Shown here: piece after piece, positions 1 to 10,264 of the stretch
How the letters are laid out: each line of letters opens with the position of its first letter
How positions within the stretch are numbered: position 1 is the first letter of the stretch
Source of the DNA: Nomia melanderi
Lineage: Eukaryota; Arthropoda; Insecta; Hymenoptera; Halictidae
Reading direction: 5' to 3'
DNA: 64,000 bases
Assembly (NCBI RefSeq): GCF_051020985.1
Contig: NW_027475130.1
Location: forward strand, 12,232,001-12,296,000
Program-made: the position numbers and the translations under genes
The notes under the pieces: generated by a model
The model's database searches: none
The model's input: the letters and a program-made list of their open reading frames with translations, nothing else
What the model was told of the DNA's origin: nothing

Positions 1-88
1 AGGTCGTTCCCGCTTCACAGATTCATGCGCCTGTGCATCCTGCAGATAATTCACTTTGGTTTATTGCGCTATCTCTAATAGCACCCGA
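1..88 (+). repeat. Partial monomer at the left window edge (positions 88-175)
   Basis: The window opens inside a monomer at AGGTCGTTCCCGC, and the first GATATC lies at 89. This partial unit reads CGCCTGTGCATCC where most units read CGCCAGGGCCTCC. The array therefore continues leftward beyond the window. Confidence 0.95.
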
Positions 89-429
89 GATATCACCAGA
101 TATATATTGGATTTTCCCCTGACCCTGAGTGTCCGGCCCCATGAGACTGTGGTTTTCTCGGCCCCTGGTGGTCCGAGGTCGTTCCCGCTGCACAGATTCG
201 TGCGCCAGGGCCTCCTACAGACAATGCACTTTGATTTATTGCGCTATCTGTAATAGCACCCAAGATATCACCAGATATATATTGGATTTTACCCGGACCC
301 TGAGTGTCCGGCCCCATGAGGCGGTGGTTGTCTCGGCCCCTGGAGGTCCGAGGTGGTTCCCGCTGCACAGATTCATCCGCCAGGGCCTCCTACAGACAAT
401 GCACTTTGATTTATTGCGCTATCTGTAAT

Positions 430-1077
430 AGCACCCGAGATATCACCAGATATATATTTGATTTTTCACTGACCCTGAGTGTCCGGCCCCATGAGACGGT
501 CGTTTTCTCGGCCCCTGCTGGTCCGAGGTCGTTCCCGCTGCACAGATTCATGCGCCAGGGCCTCCTGCAGATAATTCACTTTGGTTTATTGCGCTATCTC
601 TATTAGCACCCGAGATATCACCTGATATATATTGGATTTTCCCTTGACCCTGAGAGTCCGGCCCCATGAGACTGTGGTTTTCTCGGCCCCTGGTGGTCCG
701 AGGTCGTTCCCGCTGCACAGGTTCATGCGCCAGGGCCTCCTACAGACAATGCACTTTGATTTATTGCGCTATCTGTAATAGCACCCGAGATATCACCAGA
801 TATATATTGGATTTTTCACTGACCCTGAGCGTCCGGCCCCATGAGACGGTCGTTTTCTCGGCCCCTGGTGGTCCGAGGTCGTTCCCGCTGCACAGGTTCA
901 TGCGCCAGGGCCTCCTACAGACAATGCACTTTGATTTATTGCGCTATCTGTAATAGCACCCGAGATATCACCAGATCTATATTGGATTTTCCCCTGACCC
1001 TGAGTATCCGGCCCCATGAGACTGTGGTTTTTTCGGCCCCTGGTGGTCCGAGGTCGTTCCCGCTGCACAGATTCATG
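430..1077 (+). repeat. Block K copy 1, about 3.7 monomers
   Basis: This segment matches 4281-4928 at a spacing of 3,851 bp, which is 22 monomers plus the 1-bp insertion near 1,589. Shared private markers are CCCCTGCTGGTCC, the CTCTATTAGCAC monomer end and CCCTTGACCCTGAGAGTCC. Matching stops at both ends without a change in monomer length. Confidence 0.8.
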
Positions 1078-1570
1078 CGCCAGGGCCTCCTGCAGATAAT
1101 TCACTATGGTTTATTGCGCTATCTGTAATAGCACCCGAGATATCACCAGACATATATTGGATTTTCCCCTGACCCTGAGTGTCCGGCCCCATGAGACGGT
1201 CGTTTTCTCGGCCCCTGGTGGTCCGAGGTCGTTCCCGCTGCACAGGTTCATGCGCCAGGGCCTCCTACAGACAATGCACTTTGATTTATTGCGCTATCTG
1301 TAATAGCACACGAGATATCACCAGATATATATTGGATTTTACCCTGACCATGAGGGTCCGGCCCCATGAGACTGTGGTTTTTTCGGCCCCTGGTGGTCCG
1401 ACGTCGTTCCCGCTGCACAGATTCATGCGCCAGGGCCTCCTACAGACAATGCACTTTGATTTATTGCGCTATCTGTAATAGCACCCGAGATATCACCAGA
1501 TATATATTGGATTTTACCCTGACCCTGAGTGTCCGGCCCCATGAGACGGTGGTTGTCTCGGCCCCTGGAG
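950..1570 (+). repeat. Block J copy 1, about 3.5 monomers
   Basis: This segment is repeated at a spacing of 876 bp (5 monomers plus 1). Shared markers are the AGATCT monomer with GAGTATCCGG, AATAGCACACGAG, GACCATGAGGGTCC, GGTCCGACGTCG and CCCCTGGAGG. Substitutions separate the copies, so the duplication is older than the long blocks further right. Confidence 0.75.
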
Positions 1571-1588
1571 GTCCGAGGACGTTCCCGC

Positions 1589-1590
1589 TT
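1589..1590 (+). other. Single-base insertion making a 176-bp monomer
   Basis: CCCGCTTGCACAG replaces the usual CCCGCTGCACAG, so monomer phase shifts by +1 from here. I found no copy of this insertion elsewhere in the window. Confidence 0.85.
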
Positions 1591-1825
1591 GCACAGATTC
1601 ATGCGCCAGGGCATCCTGCAGATAATTCACTTTGGTTTATTGCGCTATCTCTAATAGCACCCGAGATATCACCAGATATATACTGGATTTTCCCCTGACC
1701 CTGAGTGTCCGGCCCCATGAGACGGTGGTTGTCTCGGCCCCTGGTGGTCCTTGGTCGTTCCCGCTGCACAGATTCATGCGCCAGGGCCTCCTACAGACAA
1801 TGCACTTTGATTTATTGCTCTATCT

Positions 1826-2446
1826 GTAATAGCACCCGAGATATCACCAGATCTATATTGAATTTTCCCCTGACCCTGAGTATCCGGCCCCATGAGACTG
1901 TGGTTTTTTCGGCCCCTGGTGGTCCGAGGTCGTTCCCGCTGCACAGATTCATGCGCCAGGGCCTCCTGCAGATAATTCACTTTGGTTTATTGCGCTATCT
2001 CTAATAGCACCCGAGATATCACCAGATATATATTGGATTTTCCCCTGACCCTGAGTGTCCGGCCCCATGAGACTGTGGTTTTCTCGGCCCCTGGTGGTCC
2101 GAGGTCGTTCCCGCTGCACAGATTCATGCGCCAGGGCCTCCTACAGACAATGCACTTTGATTTATTGCGCTATCTGTAATAGCACACGAGATATCACCAG
2201 ATATATATTGGATTTTACCCTGACCATGAGGGTCCGGCCCCATGAGACTGTGGTTTTTTCGGCCCCTGGTGGTCCGACGTCGTTCCCGCTGCACAGATTC
2301 ATGCGCCAGGGCCTCCTACAGACAATGCACTTTGATTTATTGCGCTATCTGTAATAGCACCCGAGATATCACCAGATATATATTGGATTTTACCCTGACC
2401 CTGAGTGTCCGGCCCCATGAGACGGTGGTTGTCTCGGCCCCTGGAG
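1826..2446 (+). repeat. Block J copy 2
   Basis: This copy corresponds to 950-1570, with private differences such as TATTGAATTTTCC at about 1,858 and CTGTGGTTTTCTC in the monomer near 2,090. The match decays at about 2,447, where GGAGGACCGAGG replaces GGAGGTCCGAGG. Confidence 0.75.
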
Positions 2447-2539
2447 GACCGAGGTCGTTCCCGCTGCACAGGTTCATGCGCCAGGGCCTCCTACAGACAA
2501 TGCACTTTGATTTATTGCGCTATCTGTAATAGCACCCGA

Positions 2540-2714
2540 GATATCACCAGATATATATTGGATTTTCCCCTGACCCTGAGTGTCCGGCCCCATGAGACTG
2601 TGGTTTTCTCGGCCCCTGGTGGTCCGAGGTCGTTCCCGCTGCACAGATTCATCCGCCAGGGCCTCCTACAGACAATGCACTTTGATTTATTGCGCTATCT
2701 GTAATAGCACCCGA
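2540..2714 (+). repeat. Representative class A monomer (CTACAG type)
   Basis: This unit is close to the majority sequence, with one visible difference (ATCCGCC for ATGCGCC). Class A carries A129, C134, G138, A146 and G162. These read CTACAGACAATGCAC, then TTTGATTTATT, then CTGTAATAG. It shows the short dyads ATATC-ACCA-GATAT at 2541-2554, CTCGG-N11-CCGAG at 2608-2628 and GCTAT-N5-ATAGC at 2694-2708. TTTATT at 2686-2691 is AATAAA on the minus strand. Confidence 0.9.
2608..2628. other. Imperfect dyad CTCGG-N11-CCGAG (one example; present in most monomers)
   Basis: Five-base arms CTCGG and CCGAG flank an 11-base centre in which further CC/GG pairs can form. The element is at monomer positions 69-89. 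Variants with TTTTTTCGG or GGTTCGAGG break one arm pair. A dyad of this arm length is expected by chance about once or twice per monomer, so function is not implied. Confidence 0.6.
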
Positions 2715-4280
2715 GATATCACCAGATCTATATTGGATTTTCCCCTGACCCTGAGTGTGCGGCCCCATGAGACTGTGGTTTTCTCGGCCCCTGGTGGTCC
2801 GAGGTCGTTGCCGCTGCACAGGTTCATGCGCCAGGGCCTCCTACAGACAATGCCCTTTGATTTATTGCGCTATCTGTAATAGCACCCGAGATATCACCAG
2901 ATATATATTGGATTTTTCACTGACCCTGAGCGTCCGGCCCCATGAGACGGTCGTTTTCTCGGCCCCTGGTGGTCCGAGGTCGTTCCCGCTGCACAGGTTC
3001 ATGCGCCAGGGCCTCCTACAGACAATGCACTTTGGTTTATTGCGCTATCTGTAATAGCACCCGAGATATCACCAGATATATATTGGATATTTCCCTCACT
3101 CTGAGTGTCCAGCCCCATGAGACGGTGGTTTTCTCGGCCCCTGGTGGTCCGAGGTCGTTCCCGCTGCACAGATGCATGCGCCAGGGCCTCCTGCAGATAA
3201 TTCACTTTGGTTTATTGCGCTATCTCTAATAGCACCCGAGATATCACCAGATATATATTGGATTTTCCCCTGACCCTGAGAGTCCGTCCCCATGAGACTG
3301 TGGTTTTCTCGGCCCCTGGTGGCCCGAGGTCGTTCCCGCTGCACAGATTCATGCGCCAGGGCCTCCTACAGACGATGCACTTTGATTTATTGCGCTATCT
3401 GTAATAGCACCCGAGATATCACCAGATATATATTGGATTTTCCCCTGACCCTGAGTGTCCGGCCCCATGAGACTGTGGTTTTCTCGGACCCTGGTGGTCC
3501 GAGGTCGTTCCCGCTGCACAGATTCATGCGCCAGGGCCTCCTACAGACAATGTACTTTGATTTATTGCGCTATCTGTAATAGCACCCGTGATATCACCAG
3601 ATATATATTGGATATTCCCCTGACCCTGAGTGTCCGGCCCCATGAGACGGTGGTTGTCTCGGCCCCTGGAGGTCCGAGGTCGTTCCCGCTGCACAGATTC
3701 ATGCGCCAGGGCCTCCTACAGACAAAGCACTTTGATTTATGGCGCTATCTGTAATAGCACCCGAGATATCACCAGATATATATTGGATTTTTCACTGACC
3801 CTGAGTGTGCGGCCCCATGAGACGGTGTTTTTCTCGGACCCTGGTGGTCCGAGGTCGTTCCCGCTGCACAGATTCATGCGCCAGGGCCTCCTGCAGATAA
3901 TACACTTTGATTTATTGCGCTATCTGTAATAGCACCCGAGATATCACCAGATATATATTGGATTTTCCGCTGACCCTGAGTGTCCGGCCACATGAGACGG
4001 TGGTTGTCTCGGCCCCTGGAGGTCCGAGGACGTTCCCGCTGCACAGATTCATGCGCCAGGGCCTCCTACAGACAATGCACTTTGATTTATTGCGCTATCT
4101 GTAATAGCACCCGAGATATCACCAGATATATACTGGATTTTCCCCTGACCCTGAGTGTCCGGCCCCATGAGACGGTCGTTGTCTCGGCCCCTGGTGGTCC
4201 GAGGTCGTTCCCGCTGCACAGATTCATCCGCCAGGGCATCCTACAGACAATGCACTTTGATTTATTGCGCTATCTGTAAT

Positions 4281-4928
4281 AGCACCCGAGATATCACCAG
4301 ATATATATTGGATTTTTCACTGACCCTGAGTGTCCGGCCCCATGAGACGGTCGTTTTCTCGGCCCCTGCTGGTCCGAGGTCGTTCCCGCTGCGCAGATTC
4401 ATGCGCCAGGGCCTCCTGCAGATAATTCACTTTGGTTTATTGCGCTATCTCTATTAGCACCCGAGATATCACCAGATATATATTGGATTTTCCCTTGACC
4501 CTGAGAGTCCGGCCCCATGAGACTGTGGTTTTCTCGGCCCCTGGTGGTCCGAGGTCGTTCCCGCTGCAGAGGTTCATGCGCCAGGGCCTCCTACAGACAA
4601 TGCACTTTGATTTATTGCGCTATCTGTAATAGCACCCGAGATATCACCAGATATATATTGGATTTTTCACTGACCCTGAGCGTCCGGCCCCATGAGACGG
4701 TCGTTTACTCGGCCCCTGGTGGTCCGAGGTCGTTCCCGCTGCACAGGTTCATGCGCCAGGGCATCCTACAGACAATGCACTTTGATTTATTGCGCTATCT
4801 GTAATAGCACCCGAGATATCACCAGATCTATATTGGATTTTCCCCTGACCCTGAGTATCCGGCCCCATGAGACTGTGGTTTTTTCGGCCCCTGGTGGTCC
4901 GAGGTCGTTCCCGCTGCACAGATTCATG
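4281..4928 (+). repeat. Block K copy 2
   Basis: This copy corresponds to 430-1077. It differs by a few substitutions, including GCTGCGCAG at about 4,392, GCTGCAGAGG at about 4,567 and TTTACTCGG at about 4,706. It then runs into a monomer ending TTATCGAGCTATC that the first copy does not have. Confidence 0.8.
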
Positions 4929-5514
4929 CGTCAGGGCCTCCTGCAGACAATGCACTTTGATTTATCGAGCTATCTCTAATGGTACCCGATATATCACCAG
5001 ATATATAATGGATTTTTCCCTGACCCTGAGTGTCCGGCCCCATGAGACTGTGGTTTTCTCGGCTCCTGGTGGTCCGAGGTCGTTCCCGCTGCACACATTC
5101 ATGCGCCAGGGCCTCCTGCAGATAATTCACTATCATTTATTGCGCTATCTCTAATAGCACCCGAGATATCACCAGATATATATTGGATTTTCCCCTGACC
5201 CTGAGTGTCCGGCACCATGAGACTGTCGTTTTCTCGGCCCCTGGTGGTCCGAGGTCGTTCCCGTTGCACAGATTCATGCGCCAGGGCCTCCTGCAGATAA
5301 TTCACCTTGGTTTATTGCGCTATCTCTAATAGCACCCGAGATATCACCAGATATATAATGGATTTTCCCCTGACCCTGAGTGTGCGGCCCCATGAGACTG
5401 TAGTTTTCTCGGCCCCTGGTGGTCCTAGGTCGTTCCCGCTGCACAGATTCATGCGCCAGGGCCTCCTACAGACAATGCACTTTGATTTATTGCGTTATCT
5501 GTAATAGCACCCGA

Positions 5515-5690
5515 GATATCACCACATATATATTGGATATTTCCCTGGCCCAAAGTGTCCGGCCCCCTCGAGACGGTGCTTTCCTCGGCCCCTGGTGGTC
5601 CGAGGTCGTTCCCGCTGCACAGCTTCAGGCGCGAGGGCCTCCTGCAGATAACTCACTTTGGTTTATTGCGCTATCTCTAATAGCACCCGA
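5515..5690 (+). repeat. XhoI-type 176-bp monomer, copy 1
   Basis: GGCCCCCTCGAGACGGTGC replaces GGCCCCATGAGAC, adding 1 bp and creating CTCGAG at 5568-5573. Linked markers are TTGCGTTATC just upstream, CACCACATATATATTGG, CCCTGGCCC and CAGCTTCAGGCGC. All five units share this haplotype, so the insertion arose once. This copy alone has GGATATTTCCC and GCGCGAGGG. Confidence 0.9.
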
Positions 5691-6565
5691 GATATCACCA
5701 GATATATATTGGATTTTTCCCTGACTCTGAGTATCCGGCCCCATGAGACTGCGGTTTTCTCGGCCCCTGGTGGTCCGAGGTCGTTCCCGCTGCACAGATT
5801 CATGCGCCAGGGCCTCCTACAGACAATGCACTTTGATTTATTGCGCTATCTGTAATAGCACCCGAGATATCACCAGATCTATATTGAATTTTAACCTGAC
5901 CATGAGTATCCGGCCCCATGAGACTGTGGTTTTTTCGGCCCCTGGTGGTCCGAGGTCGTTCCCGCTGCACACATTCATGCGCCAGGGCCTCCTGCAGATA
6001 ATTCACTTTGGTTTACTGCGCTATCTCTAATAGCACCCGAGATATCATCAGATATATATTGGATTTTCCCCTGACCCTGAGTGTCCGGCCCCATGAGACT
6101 GTGGTTTTCTCGGCCCCTGGTGGTCCGAGGTCGTTGCCGCTGCACAGATTCATCCGCCAGGGCCTCCTACAGACAATGCCCTTTGATTTATTGCGCTATC
6201 TGTAATAGCACCCGAGATATCACCAGATATATATTGGATTTTTCACTGACCCTGAGCGTCCGGCCCCATGAGACGGTCGTTTTCTCGGCCCCTGGTGGTC
6301 CGAGGTCGTTCCCGCTGCACAGGTTCATGCGCCAGGGCCTCCTACAGACAATGCACTTTGATTTATTGCGCTATCTGTAATAGCACCCGAGATATCACCA
6401 GATCTATATTGGATTTTTCCCTGACCCTGAGTGTCCGGCCCCATGAGACTGTGGTTTTCTCGGCCCCTGGTGGTCCGAGGTCGTTGCCGCTGCACACGTT
6501 CATGCGCCAGGGCCTCCTACAGACAATGCACTTTGATTTATTGCGTTATCTGTAATAGCACCCGA

Positions 6566-6741
6566 GATATCACCACATATATATTGGATTTTTCCCTGGC
6601 CCAGAGTGTCCGGCCCCCTCGAGACGGTGCTTTCCTCGGCCCCTGGTGGTCCGAGGTCGTTCCCGCTGCACAGCTTCAGGCGCCAGGGCCTCCTGCAGAT
6701 AACTCACTTTGGTTTATTGCGCTATCTCTAATAGCACCCGA
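6566..6741 (+). repeat. XhoI-type 176-bp monomer, copy 2
   Basis: CTCGAG lies at 6618-6623 with the linked markers of the type. It is followed by TGCTTTCCTCGG, as in the copy near 5.5 kb. The three copies to the right have TGCTTTCGTCGG, which splits the type into two sublineages. Confidence 0.9.
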
Positions 6742-8325
6742 GATATCACCAGATATATATTGGATTTTTCCCTGACCCTGAGTGTCCGGCCCCATGAGAC
6801 GGTGGTTTTCTCGGCCCCTGGTGGTCCGAGGTCGTTCCCGCTGCACAGATTCATGCGCCAGGGCCTCCTACAGACAATGCACTTTGATTTATTTCGCTAT
6901 CTGTAATAGGACCGGAGATATCACCAGATATATATTGGATTTTCCCCAGACCCTGAGTGTCCGGCCGCATGAGACTGTAGTTTTATCGGCCCCTGGTGGT
7001 CCGAGGTCGTTCCCGCTGCACAGATTCATGCGCCAGGGCCTCCTACAGAAAATGCACTTTGATTTATTGCGCTATCTGTAATAGCACCCGAGATATCACC
7101 AGATATATATTGGATTTTTCCCTGACCCTGAGTGTCCGGCCCCATGAGACTGTTGTTTTTTCGACCCCTGGTGGTCCGAGGTCGTTACCGTTGCACAGAT
7201 TCATGCGCCAGGGCCTCCTGTAGATAATTCACTTTGGTTTATTGCGCTATCTCTAATAGCACCCGAGATATCAACAGATATATACTGGATTTTCCCCTGA
7301 CCCTGAGTGTCCGGCCCCATGAGACTGTGGTTTTTTCGGCCCCTGGTGGTCCGAGGTCGTTCCCGCTGCACAGATTCATGCGCCAGGGCCTCCTGCAGAG
7401 AATTCACTTTGGTTTATTGCGCTATCTCTAACAGCACTCGAGATATCACCAGATATAAACTGGATTTTCCCCTGACCCTGAGTGTCCGGCCCCATGAGAC
7501 TGTGGTTTTCTCGGCCCCTGGTGGTCCGAGGTCGTTCCCGCAGCACAGATTCATGCGCCAGGGCCTCCTACAGACAATGCACTTTGATTTATTGCGCTAT
7601 CTGTAATAGCACCCGAGATATCACCAGATATATATTGGATTTTTCCCTGACCCTGAGTGTCCGGCCCCATGAGACCGTGGATGTCTCGGCCCCTGATGGT
7701 CCGAGATCGTTCCCGCTGCACAGATTCATGCGCCAGGGCCTCCTGCAGACAATTCACTTTGGTTTATTGCGCTATCTCTAATAGCACCCGAGATATCACC
7801 AGATATATATTGGATTTTTCCCCGACCCTGAGTGTCCGGCCCCATGAGACGGTGGTTTTCTCGGCCGCTGGTGGTCCGAGGTCGTTCCCGCTGGCCAGAT
7901 TCATGCGCCAGGGCCTCCTACAGACAATGCACTATGATTTATTGCGCTATCTGTAATAGCACCCGAGATATCACCAGATATATATTGGATTTTTCCCTGA
8001 CCCTGAGTGTCCGGCCCCATGAGACTGTGGTTTTTTCGACCCCTGGTGGTCCGAGGTCGTTCCCGTTGCACAGATTCATGCGCCAGGGCCTCCTGCAGAT
8101 AATTCACTTTGGTTTATTGCGCTATCTCTAATAGCACCCAAGATATCACCAGATATATATTGAATTTTTCCCTGACCCTGTGTGTCCGGCCCCATGAGAC
8201 TGTGGTTTTCTCGGCCCCTGGTGGTCCGAGGTCGTTCCCCTTGCACAGATTCATGCGCCAGGGCCTCCTGCAGATAATTCACTTTGATTTATTGCGCTAT
8301 CTGTAATAGCACCCGAGATATCACC

Positions 8326-10222
8326 AGATAGATATTGGATTTTTCACTGACCCTAAGTGTCCGGCCCCTCGGGACGGTGGTTTTCTCGGCCCCTGGTGGT
8401 CCGAGGTCGTTCCCGCTGCACAGATTCATGCGCCAGGGCCTCCTACAGACAATGCACTTTGATTTATTGCGCTATCTGTAATAGCACCCAAGATATCACC
8501 AGATAAATATTGGATTTTCCCCTGACCCTGAGTGTCCGGCCCCATGAGACGGTGGTTTTCTCGGCCCCTGATGGTCCGAGGTCGTTCCCGCTGGCCACAT
8601 TTATGCGCCAGGGCTTCCTACAGACAATGTACTTTGATTTATTGCGCTATCTGTAATAGCACCAGAGATATCACCAGATATATATTGGATTTTCCCCTGA
8701 CCCTGAGTGTCCGGCCCCTTGAGACTGTCGTTTTCGCGGCCCCTGGTGGTCCGAGGTCGTTCCCGTTGCACAGATTCATGCGCCAGGGCCTCCTGCAGAT
8801 AATTCACCTTGGTTTATTGCGCTATCTCTAATAGCACCCGAGATATCACCAGATATATATTGGATTTTCCCCTGACCCTGAGTGTCCGGCCCCATGAGAC
8901 TGTAGTTTTCTCGGCCCCTGGTGGTCCTAGGTCGTTCCCGCTGCACAGATTCATGCGCCAGGGCCTCCTACAGACAATGCACTTTGATTTATTGCATTAT
9001 CTGTAATAGCACCCGAGATATCGCCACATATATATTGGATTTTTCCCTGGCCCGGAGTGTCCGGCCCCCTCGAGACGGTGCTTTCGTCGGCCCCTGGTGG
9101 TCCGAGGTCGTTCCCGCTGCACAGCTTCAGGCGCCAGGGCCTCCTGCAGATAACTCACTTTGGTTTATAGCGCTATCTCTAATAGCACCCGAGATATCAC
9201 CAGATATATATTGGATTTTTCCCTGACCCTGAGTGTCCGGCCCCATGAGACGGTGGTTTTCTCGGCCCCTTGTGGTCCGAGGTCGTTCCCGCTGCACAGA
9301 TTCATGCGCCAGGGCCTCCTGCAGATAATTCACTTTGGTTTATTGCGCTATCTCTAATAGCGCCCGAGATATCAACAGATATATATTGGATTTTTCCCTG
9401 ACCCTGAGTGTCCGGCCCCATGAGACTCCGGTTTTCTCGGCCCCTGGTGGTCCGAGGTCGTTCCCGCTGCACACATTCATGAGCCAGGGCCTCCTGCAGA
9501 TAATTCACTATGGTTTATTGCGCTATCTCTAATAGCACCCGAGATATCACCAGATATATATTGGATTTTGCCCTGACCCTGAGTGTCCGGCCCCATGAGA
9601 CTGTGGTTTTCTCGGCCCCTAGTGGTCCGAGGTTGTTCCCGCTGCACACATTCATGCGCCAGGGCCTCCTACAGACAATGCACTTTGATTTATTGCTCTA
9701 TCTGTAATAGCACCCAAGATATCACCAGATATATATTGGATTTTTCCCTGACCCTGAGTGTCCGGCCCCATGAGACTGTGGTTTCCTCGGCCTCTGGTGG
9801 TCCGAGGTCGATCCCGCTGCACAGATTCATGCGCCAGGGCCTCCTACAGACAATGCACTTTGATTTATTTCGCTATCTGTAATAGGACCGGAGATATCAC
9901 CAGATATATATTGGATTTTCCCCAGACCCTGAGTGTCCGGCCGCATGAGACTGTAGTTTTATCGGCCCCTGGTGGTCCGAGGTCGTTCCCGCTGCACAGA
10001 TTCATGCGCCAGGGCCTCCTACAGACAATGCACTTTGTTTTATTGCGCTATCTGTAATAGCACCCGAGATATCACCACATATATATTGGATTTTTCGCTG
10101 ACCCAGAGTGTCCGGCCCCATGAGACGGTGGTTTTCTCGGCCCCTGGTGGTCCGAGGTCGTTCGCGCTGCACAGCTTCAGGCGCCAGGGCCTCCTGCAGA
10201 TGACTCACATTGGTTTATTGCG
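8326..10222 (+). repeat. Block H copy 1, about 11 monomers
   Basis: The ordered markers are an AGATAGATATTGG unit, an AGATAAATATTGG unit with GGCCACATTTATG, a CCCCTTGAGACTGTCG unit, the XhoI-type unit, a GAGACTCCGG unit with TTCATGAGCCAGG, GAGGTTGTTCCC, AATAGGACCGGAG and finally TTCGCGCTGCACAGC. The same order recurs at 18.3 and 20.4 kb. Beyond about 10,222 the copies take different neighbours. Confidence 0.85.
9017..9192 (+). repeat. XhoI-type 176-bp monomer, copy 3 (in block H copy 1)
   Basis: CTCGAG lies at 9069-9074. This unit reads GATATCGCCACATA (C to G at one site) and CCCGGAGTGTCC, with TGCTTTCGTCGG. The TTTATAGCGC end is shared with the copies near 18.9 and 21.1 kb. Confidence 0.9.
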
Positions 10223-10264
10223 CTATCTTTAATAGCACCCGAGATATCACCAGATATATATTGG

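Larger units (their letters stand above)
2447..4280 (+). repeat. Monomer stretch without a clear long-range partner
   Basis: About 10.5 ordinary monomers, mostly class A, each with scattered substitutions. Examples are ATGCCCTTTGA near 2,853, AAGCACTTTGATTTATGG near 3,725 and CGTGATATC near 3,588. Phase is constant and I saw no indel. I could not align it by eye to another block as a unit. Confidence 0.7.
4929..8325 (+). repeat. Mixed monomers with two XhoI-type 176-bp units
   Basis: About 19 monomers of both classes with short local similarity only. It contains two of the five CTCGAG insertion monomers and a single AACAGCACTCGAG unit near 7,430. The unit near 8,110-8,300, with GACCCTGTGTGTCC, recurs at 27,535-27,730 at a spacing of 19,426 bp. 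Confidence 0.7.

Noticed and set aside
129..428. Hundreds of 60-127 codon open frames on both strands with recurring peptide patterns
   Set aside because: 175 is not divisible by 3, so the same DNA appears in all three frames in turn, and nearly identical peptides recur every 175 bp on both strands. They overlap each other, many start at non-ATG codons, and all stop at the conserved TAATAG or its reverse-strand counterpart. They are by-products of the satellite.
2545..2560. TATATAT run as a promoter TATA box on the plus strand
   Set aside because: It is a short AT word in every monomer with no supporting initiator or downstream gene. Listing hundreds of promoters on that basis would be unsupported.
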